Of a stretch of 64,000 nt of DNA, positions 55,840 through 64,000 are shown piece after piece. The stretch lies in NCBI GenBank assembly GCA_023079485.1, contig CM041107.1, positions 5,724,657-5,788,656 on the forward strand, in the 5' to 3' direction. Source of the stretch: Archilochus colubris. Lineage: Eukaryota > Chordata > Aves > Apodiformes > Trochilidae. The first letter of the stretch is position 1; each line of letters opens with the position of its first letter. The notes under the pieces are model-generated. The model was given only the letters and a program-made list of their open reading frames with translations, did no database searches and was not told the DNA's origin. The position numbers and the translations under genes are program-made.

Positions 55840-58800
55840 AACCTCCCTGTTGCTGCAGCTCATCCATCATATTTCCTTCTATCCCTCCCCGTGCTCATGT
55901 GATTTGCCATCCCATGGCCATGCAACCATCCCATGCTGGGAAAAACCTCATGAGAAATGCACCACAGAGAGAGCAGCAAAGCACTGGATTTCCAGTAAAG
56001 GTGAAGGTTGTCAGACACACACAGACCTTTCCCCAGAACCATCTCTTTTTTCATGCTGGAATCCTGTTTTGCAAGTAGGAGAGGTGAGAACCTTGGCTGG
56101 GGACTTGCCTGATGTGTTCTGCATGGCTGACAGGAGATGGGGTAATGAGGTTTTGAAGTCAGCTCTTGGCCTTTCCTTGGATTCTCACAGCTTTTATTAC
56201 TTCTGCATCTCTAGCTGCATCCCAGAGTGCAACAAAGCTCTGAAAATGGGAGAGTTAACTCTGTGGCTGAGCAATGAATGTTTTCCAGGGGTTGGTTTGT
56301 GGGTTAAACACGACCAGAAATGCAGCAGATTGTCCTCAGCTGCCTCAGGTGTTTGGTTTCCCCTTTCTTTTTACCTCTGAGCTCACTCCCTTTGGCTTAA
56401 CTCGGGGTTCATCCCACAGACAGATGAAAACTGGGCTCTGTGCAAACAAAACTTCAGGCTGGCAGAGTGATGCTCAGATCTGGGGCTTTTTTTTTGGTTT
56501 TGTTTTAGTGCTGGAGCTTTCCCACTGCCTTTCACAACCCCATTTCCAACAGCCCTTACAGGAGATTCTCATCATTTCCTGCAAAGAATACTCTGCTCTT
56601 CTCACATGCTTTATCATCTCCTGTGATGCAAAGCAGAACTTTTCTGATTCAGTAGCTCAGGGGACTCAGACATGATTAAATATGAGGTCCAGATGTGTTT
56701 TGGGTCAGTATTTCTTCTCTGCTTTTCACAAGCCCACAAAGAACTCTGGTCATAAAGGGATCTTGCTCTACTTCAGAAAGAATTCAGGGTGCTTTTTAAG
56801 TCCTTTGGAATAAACTGGAATTGGTTTATAGTGCCAAAAATCACTAAGATTAAACCAAAACCAACCTGTGAATTGTGTTCTCTTCACAGGACAGCCTTAC
56901 TCTATAATAGGGTTGGAAATAGTGTGGAAAAATGTCCATTTTGAATTATCTTCTTTTGTACTTTCCTCTCCTGAGATTAAATATAGAAAAGGATAATAAC
57001 ATAGACACCCCAGTGAGCTAGATAGTTAGGTAAACAAGAAGAATGGACCAGGGAGAGACTAAAGTATACACAGGTGTTAGAGAAAAAGCTTTAAGTATCA
57101 GGCAAGGACTCAGGAATCACCATCAAATGCAAGAGGTGGTTCAGCTGTAAATTAGAAATAGCTTTAACACATCAGGGGTTTTGATTAATCATTGCTTTTG
57201 GTGCCAGACAGAATGCCATCCTATTAGTGGAGTGGAGACCATCAGGTATTCTGCTGGTGGAGATAAAGCAATCAAATCATCTTTCCTGGGCTCTGCATGG
57301 GAAGTTCTGGTGTTCCAGGTTCTGGCTGTGGTCACTCACTCCCCACATTCCATGCTGTTATTCCTTATTTTTCAGAGGGGAGGAGAAGCATGGACTAGAG
57401 CTGCTTCTCATCTTATTAGGAACAGGACAGGAAGAGTCCTGAGGTCCCTGTCTGTGCCATCTCCAAAGTGAAGGTCCTTAGGGTGGGCTTCTGCTGGGCC
57501 TCTGTTCCTTGCATTTAATTTTATGGCTTAGGACCATCTGTATAGGAACACAGAGCTGACTTCAAGTGACACTAAATCTTATGTCCAGACTCCTATTAAT
57601 AAGGAAAAAGACTGCACAAGGCACAAGTGTCCAGCAGTGACAGCAGCTGCACATCACCTGCAGAGAAGAAAATGCAGATGAGAACACTTCCAGCTTCCCA
57701 AGATCATTCATTCTTCAGGGACTTTCCAGGTTATGCACTCTAAGTAACTCAAGTTAAGTGTCCTGAATATAAGTTTGGTAGATTTGAGTAAATACTGAGA
57801 TGTTTCTGCCTCCAGAGGTATTTCCCCTGACAACAAATGGCTGCCTGAGAGCAGAAGGTCAGTGGCCAAAGTCTGACATTAGGGAAAGTCATTTTCTTCC
57901 CAAACCAGGCTTGAAGGTTTCTGCTCATTTGCTCTAGGATATTCTTCCTCTTATCTTAAAGGAACATTTTCCCACTGACCCCAAGATGAATTGAGCAGCC
58001 CAAGGAGATCAAAGAGGTTCTCTGTGCCTGACCTCACACCAGGCTCTGAAACCTTTGGAGAGGAACTGACAGAAACCAAACCCCTGAGCTGACTGGAAGC
58101 ATCTTCTGGAGGCTGAAAACTGCCTGGTGGCAAAGTCTGTCTGTGGTTAAAGCCTCTTCCAAAGGCAGTGTGGATGACTCTGCATCAAATGATCCAGCCA
58201 CTTCCACCAGTTTGTCCCTGGAAGTGGTGACCTCCAGGTGTCACCCATCCCTATCAGGGTTGGAGCATCTTAAGCTGCTCCAGTGTCTCCACAGATTTTG
58301 AGTGACCACAGATGTCATCTCCTGGTGTTAATTAACTCTGTACCCCTTTGAGGTCACTGAGCACCTCACGTTTGTTCCTCTCCACTCTTTGCATTAAAAT
58401 CGATGTGATGCCAACACACAGCAACACAAAACTGAACCCTAAAACCTCCCACTGACCTGGGATCCCTGCCCTGTGCTGTGCTGCCCTTGAAGCCTTTGCC
58501 TTCAAATCCCCAAAGTTGGATGGATCAGGAACCATAGGTACAAAGTGTTTGCTGGCTCAGCCCTGGGGTGTAGCTGCCAATGTTTATCCACTGCCTTTCT
58601 GGGTGCCCTCAAAAGGCAAACAAGAGCCCTTCCCTCTGCACATTCACAGGGGGTTGGAGCAGGATGAATGAAAGCTCAGAGAAGGGCTCGATGTTTTTTC
58701 CTTCTTGGGACTGGTGCCTCTAACACTCCAGGCTGTGTGGATCCCAACAGATCACATCTGTGTTCCCCGAGGGATTTGTGGGAATAGAAGAACATCCTAG

Positions 58801-61800
58801 ACATGCAACCTCTGCTCCAGGAACAGGCACCTCTTGGGGATATGGTCTCCTTACGTGCATGGGGAAGATGTTTTTTGAAAACCAACCCACAGCCACACAA
58901 AGGGGAATTTGTATCAGTCACTGTGGATGCTTGGAAGGGGCTTTTGGACATCTTGTTACCATAATAAATCTGTTTACAGGGAGCATTCACAGCATCTCAC
59001 ACCTACCTGCATGCCAGAAGAACTCATTCTTCCCACTCTGTCCACAACTGCAGGCACTGTGTGTCTCAAGGGCTCTTCCTCTTCTCTCTGAAGCTCTGAT
59101 GATCCCCAAACCCTCCCAGAATTGCCCAAGGAAGCCCAGGGAAAGGCCATGATCAGGATGTTGGCACCATCAGAACCCCCTTTTCATCAGGGAGAGGTAA
59201 AGCACAACTCTCATGCTGCCCAGAAAAGGTTCCTGAGCTGCAGGAAAGCAGAAAAGAACTGATCCTTCAGTGCCTCATCCACCATGAGAGCCACCAAAGC
59301 AATGTAGCAGGAGGCAAAGCCAAGCAAAGATGGGTTTTGGCAGAGATGAACACTCCCCCCCCCAGACTTAGGGTGGGAAGCTCCAGCCAGAGGATGCCCT
59401 GAGTTTGGGGAGGATGAACAGAGAAGTTGAAAGAAAACAATCCACATAAAAACTACATTAGGCAATCAAAGTCATTCAGCTGAAAAGGGATGGATGTTGG
59501 GAAATGCCATCTTCTGTTCCTGTGCTCTCCATAAAATCTAGTTTTGCCCCAGGAGGGACCTGGCTGGACAGACTGGTTTGATGACCCAGGGGACTGGTGT
59601 GTGGCTGCAGCAAGAAGACAAAGTCCTCAGGAGTCCAGAGAGAGCTGTGCAAAAGCTCAAACCCCAAATTGCATCTGAGGATGGATTCTTTCACACCCAG
59701 CACCCCATGGCCCAACACCTCCTACCCAGCAAGGGTCACACTCCCAAAGCACTGAGCCAAACCACATGAAGTCTTTCTTTTGGGGCCAGGGGGTTTTCAG
59801 CTTCTTGTTTAGCAGGAAAAGGGCTGTCACAAAAGGCCAGGTGGGATTCCATGGTTTAGAAGCCCCTAGCAGCTCTCCTACAGCTGATTCTGTGTTGCCC
59901 ATATGGGGGCTAAAGGGGTCAGATGGGGCAGGAACACATGGAAGAATGGTGCAGGTAGCCAGCATGACATCATGAGCAATAAGTCAAGTGTGTGACCCTA
60001 CATCCCAAGGAATAAGGAGGGTATAACTTCACTCTTTCTCATGAGGAACTACTCAGCACCTCTGGAGTTGCCCCTTTCTTGGCTAGAGGAAGTTCTTCCC
60101 CAGCTTCAGCGTCCTTGGAGACTTCAATGAACTATCAAGATGAACTTCTGTGGTGCAAAGAGTAGGTCCAAGAAAAGGCTTGAAACTCCAGTGGTGAACA
60201 CAAGGAAATTTGTCTTATGGAAGAGAGAATTCCAACTTCCCATAAACTGTCCTCAGATGTTTGGGTCTTTTTCTGCCTTTCCCTTCCATGCACTTGACTG
60301 GAAAGCAGGAACATCATGGAGAGCAGGTGAGATATTTTAAGATCTCTCCTGTGGTTTAGTTCTGTCCTCAGAAGCAGCTCAGAACAGCCTGAGTAATTTC
60401 ATGGTTGCTTTTCCCATGAGCTTACAAGAACATTTTGGTTCCTCTTGTGACCTGCTCTAACCCTCCTCACACCATTTCAAACTGGATGCTGAATAAAACC
60501 AAGCACCTCTGCCCAGGTGAAGCCAGGGAGCTCAGACCTTGGCTGAGATTTCCTCCCTGCTGAGCTGCCCATGTGGAAAAATAAGTTTTAAAGGTCAGAC
60601 CCACACCCAAATATGTGAATGCTGCTGCAGATCCAGTTTGAAGATGTCAACCAGGATTTGAGATAGAGTGGGGTTATTTTTTTATTTTAATGTTTCCCAA
60701 AGAACCAGGCTTGCCTCAGCACCAGATCAGGCTCACTTGAAGTTCCTGGATTTCAGCACTTTCAGCTTTTCAGGCTGCCTCTCCTGTCTGCACAACACTC
60801 TTAGCAGTGCTTAAATTTAGCTGCTCACACTTCATATTGTAACAGAGCTCAGGTTTGCAAACCTCAGGCTTTTCATTGCAGCCTCAGACCTGCCATAGTC
60901 CAATCCCTCCCTAATTAGCCCTGACAGCAGAAAGGGCCCTACAGCACTCAGCTATCTCAGAGTCATTATGGAACTAGCAGGGTGCCTGATTTTGCTTTGA
61001 AGCCACTGAAATCTTTCTGATGTAAAGGCTGAGCCATGGGGTGAGGCCACACACTCCTAAACGATCCCATCCTGAACAGGTTTTTGTACCCACTAAATGA
61101 TGGCAGAAGTCAAAGACACCAAAATGTGACTGGGAAGGGAGCAAAAGTCACAACGGGATCAGAAAGATTCCTGTCTTGATCCCAAATGATCTCCTTAAGA
61201 AATGGTTGGTATAGGACTCATCTCACCTTATTTAACCTGCCTGGAAGCTTGGGGTTTTTCTCCACAGCAGGTATCACATCCTGGACAAACAGAACTCAAG
61301 TTTTCCTTTAAAAGATTCTACCCTAAAAACTACAGTTTCCCTTCACATCACTAACTCCCCAGTTCCAGACTCCCACACCCCAAAGGAGAACAACAGCCTG
61401 TGAATTTTCCAAGCTCCTCAGCAGGTATCTAAGCCCAGCAAAACAGCCTGGAAGAGAAATGACACTGCCTGTCCTGCTTCCAGCAGAAAAACAATATTAT
61501 TATCAAAAAAATAGTAAAAAAAAAATTAAAAATATTCAATATATTATTCTGCCTTTTAGGTTCCAAGGGCAGGCATTACACAGGAATGCCTTTATTTTTT
61601 TAATGCCTTTTAAGCATTACACAGGAATGGCCCAAGAAGAAAACCTTTTCAAGTGAAGGCTCTGTGGTCAGCCTGCTGCAAAGCTCCTGGCTCCTTTCCC
61701 AACCTTTTTTTCTTCCCATCACTGCCTTGAGTTGTCTTTACTTGGGCTGGGCAAATCACTCACACCAGGGGCAGCTCAGATCAAGCATTTTTCACCTCAG

Positions 61801-62557
61801 CTCACCCTGTGGGCAGCTGAAATGTTTGGTAACCTTTGTCCTTCGAGTGGAGAAGGAGGAGATGCAAAACAAAGGGGATGTTTGGCAGAGAAAGTTGCAG
61901 AGAGCACCCAGGATTCTTGTGACCCTGTGGTTTCCCCTTCATCTGTCTGGGGAGAAGGTCTGGCTGGAGATGGATCAAGAGATATTTTTACTGCTCCTTG
62001 CAAACTTTTCTGCAGTGTCCCAGCAGCTGCCTGTGCCCCAGCCCTGCTGCTGAGCTCAGTGCCTGCGTTCTGCATGGGGGGGGCACCAACCACAGGTAAG
62101 GGAGGTGATGGAGGGAAAAGAACAAGATGTAAAAACCCAGATCCTCTGACTGCAGATGTCTGAAACCAGCCATAGAAATCACTGGCATTTCCCATCCACC
62201 TGGCCCTGGCTGTCTGCATGGCTGAGTTGAATCAAACCATCATCTGTGCCCCTTCCAGAGGCTTTTTCTGGACCACTCGTGGGGCAGCCAACAAACCCAC
62301 GGGCAGTTTGGTCACTGCAGCTGCTTGCATCCTGCTAGTTGTCACCTCTCCCACCGTGTGGCCTCCTCCAGGACACAGCCCAGGGTCCCCCTACCCCTTC
62401 CCCAGGCACCTGGATGTCCAGGAGGAGGGCACCAGATGGGAGCTGGCGGGATGCTCTCCCAGCAGGAGCTGTTCTGGGCACCCAAAGGACCAGGAGGTGC
62501 TCAAGCTCAGCTGGTGACTGCCCAGGCAGGAATCCCAGGAGCTCCTCTCCACCTGGG
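55840..62557. other. Intergenic region, no gene recognised
   Basis: Unique sequence with no coding exon that I can recognise on either strand and no dense repeats apart from a 41-bp spaced direct repeat at 61,573-61,629. It may contain UTR or non-coding RNA of the next gene, but nothing in the sequence shows this. Confidence 0.5.
61573..61629. repeat. Direct repeat of 16 bases, 41-bp period
   Basis: GCATTACACAGGAATG at 61,573-61,588 and again at 61,614-61,629, separated by T-rich sequence. It looks like an old 41-bp duplication or a slippage product. Confidence 0.85.
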
Positions 62558-62570
62558 CTGATCAAAGCTG

Positions 62571-62791
62571 AGGTTGGAGATTCAAAAGAATTTCTTTCTG
62601 GAGAGGGTGATCAGGCATTGGAATGGGCTGCCCAGGGAAGGAGTGGATTCTCCGTGTCTGGAGATCTTTCCAAAAAGCCTGGATGTGGCACTGAGTGCCA
62701 TGGGCTGGGAACCACGGGGGGAGTGGATCAAGGGTTGGACCTGAGGATCTCTGAGGTCCCTTCCAACCCAGCCAGTTCTAGGATTCTATGA
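62571..62791 (+). mobile_element. CR1 LINE 3' fragment
   Basis: AGGTTGGAGATTCAAAAG, TTCTTTCTGGAGAGGGTGAT, CAGGCATTGGAATGGGCTGC, then GGTCCCTTCCAACCCAGCC and the tail TTCTAGGATTCTATGACC. It differs from the copy at 14.19-14.41 kb at only about a dozen positions over 220 bases. 5'-truncated. Confidence 0.95.
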
Positions 62792-64000
62792 CCAGTACCA
62801 CCACAAGTGCTGAACCCTGCTTTGCAGCCCTGTGGATGCCCAAGCAAACCCAGTAGCCAAACCCCTTGTGTTTTCCCCACTTTTTTCCCCTGATAACATC
62901 TCCCCTCAGCAGAACAGTTTCTGCTGCCCCATTTCCCTGCCATGGCAAGGTAGGACCTGTTTGTTTCTCTGCCAAATGCCTCAGGTATTGCCAAGTACAA
63001 GGAGCTTTATGTGTCCTGAAATGTCCCCGGAGCAGCCAGGGAACAAGTCACCTGTTCCCACTCATGATCCAGTTAACCCAAGGAACACGGGATGGGGTTG
63101 GTTGCCAAAGATTACAGGTGTGTTGGGTAAAAAAGGCATCTGCTCAGCCAAAGGCATCCAGACAGAAACAACCTCCTGTGCTTCTAGATGTTTGAGGTGA
63201 AGGGAGGTAAAAAAAATAAATGAAAAGAGGCAGCAGGAGGTGGAGGGCAGTGATGCTTCTGAGCCTGAGGGCTGGGAGCAGCTTCCTCCCCTTGTCTGTG
63301 CCTCAGTTTCCAAAAAATGGGAAAAAACCCGATGATTTATTTGGTATCCCAAGCATCCTGAGCTGCTGCTGAATAGAGCTGTGATTACTGGGAAACCTCA
63401 CACCCAAGGGAAAAGAGACCAAGGGCTGGGCTGTGCCTCCAGGTACCCCGGGGGATGGAGAGAGCCAAGGACACCCAACTCAGGACTCCTGGTCCCAGGG
63501 CTCAGAAAAGCACAAAAAAGCAGATTCTGCCCTATTTTTGTTGTGCAAACATAGTGCTAACACTTGATTACTTCTGGCTTAGGCTATTTTTGTTAACAAG
63601 GAAAATCAAAAATAAGAGGAAGCTCCTGCTTTTAATTTCAGAATGAGTAGCTCTGGTCAAAGTTGGTTTTCAATATTTATTAAAAAGGAGAAGAAAGAAT
63701 ATTTCTACCTTTCACTAATCTGTGTCTTTAACACTTTTGATTGTTTGTGAACTGCTGCTTTCTGACAGATGCAATTCTCTGCATTATTTCATTAAGGAAA
63801 AAAAAAATAAAAATATATATATATACACATACACTTCCCCCAATAATCCAAGGCTATTTCTTTCCTGGCTGTTTGCATTTGAAAGATCTGACTGAATTAA
63901 TTTCAGACAAAATGTAAATATGGCACCAGGATTCAGAACAGGAGAACAAACTGTCTCTGGGTTGGGGTTTTTTTGGGTTTTTTTTTTTTCTCATGAGTGA
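62792..64000. other. Right end of window, no gene recognised
   Basis: Unique sequence with an A/T simple stretch at 63,798-63,832 (AAAATAAAAATATATATAT then ACACATACAC) and T-runs at the extreme right. No exon seen. Confidence 0.5.

Noticed and set aside
55840..64000. Search for the SDC3 3' exon
   Set aside because: No syndecan transmembrane/cytoplasmic sequence (ending EFYA) seen on either strand.
1..64000. CRISPR arrays, bacterial-type operons, tRNA or rRNA genes
   Set aside because: None of the structural signs were seen; this is vertebrate nuclear DNA with CR1 repeats and spliced genes. A tRNA scan could not be run and is only excluded by eye.

Overview
This is vertebrate nuclear DNA, almost certainly from a bird. 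Coding sequence is sparse and split by GT-AG introns. The interspersed repeats I recognise are CR1 retroposon fragments, several ending in the avian CR1 3' tail (ATTCTATG repeats), and the two genes match avian-type matrilin-1 and LAPTM5. From known synteny (human 1p35: MATN1, LAPTM5, SDC3, PUM1; a microchromosome, chromosome 23, in chicken) this is the MATN1-LAPTM5 interval. Both genes are on the minus strand.

Layout. Positions 1-11,798 hold the 5' part of MATN1: exon 3 (895-1117), exon 2 (8279-8625) and coding exon 1 (11,711-11,798). The EGF, second vWA and coiled-coil exons lie beyond the left edge. Its promoter is at about 11,930-12,040 and has an inverted pair of SOX-type sites like the known Pe1 element of matrilin-1. 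A 29-bp minisatellite lies about 230 bp further upstream. Positions 12,513-22,175 are intergenic with three CR1 copies; the right part is probably LAPTM5 3'UTR. Positions 22,176-39,726 hold complete LAPTM5: eight coding exons that join in frame to 258 residues, with splice sites, phases and the C-terminal PY motifs all identifiable. Intron 2 carries a 430-bp polypyrimidine tract. Positions 39,727-64,000 show no coding exon on either strand. They hold scattered CR1 fragments, a (GGGAT)n array, simple AT and TG repeats, and AT-rich stretches that might be conserved non-coding elements. SDC3, expected next, was not found.

The two genes do not work together. MATN1 encodes a secreted cartilage matrix protein. 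LAPTM5 encodes a lysosomal membrane protein of blood cells. They are neighbours by ancient synteny. I found no novel gene system. The observations most worth a second look are the repeated transmembrane exons 4 and 5 of LAPTM5, the purine-rich tract transcribed in its intron 2, the minisatellite beside the MATN1 promoter, a possible G-quadruplex array, and a CR1 inverted repeat.
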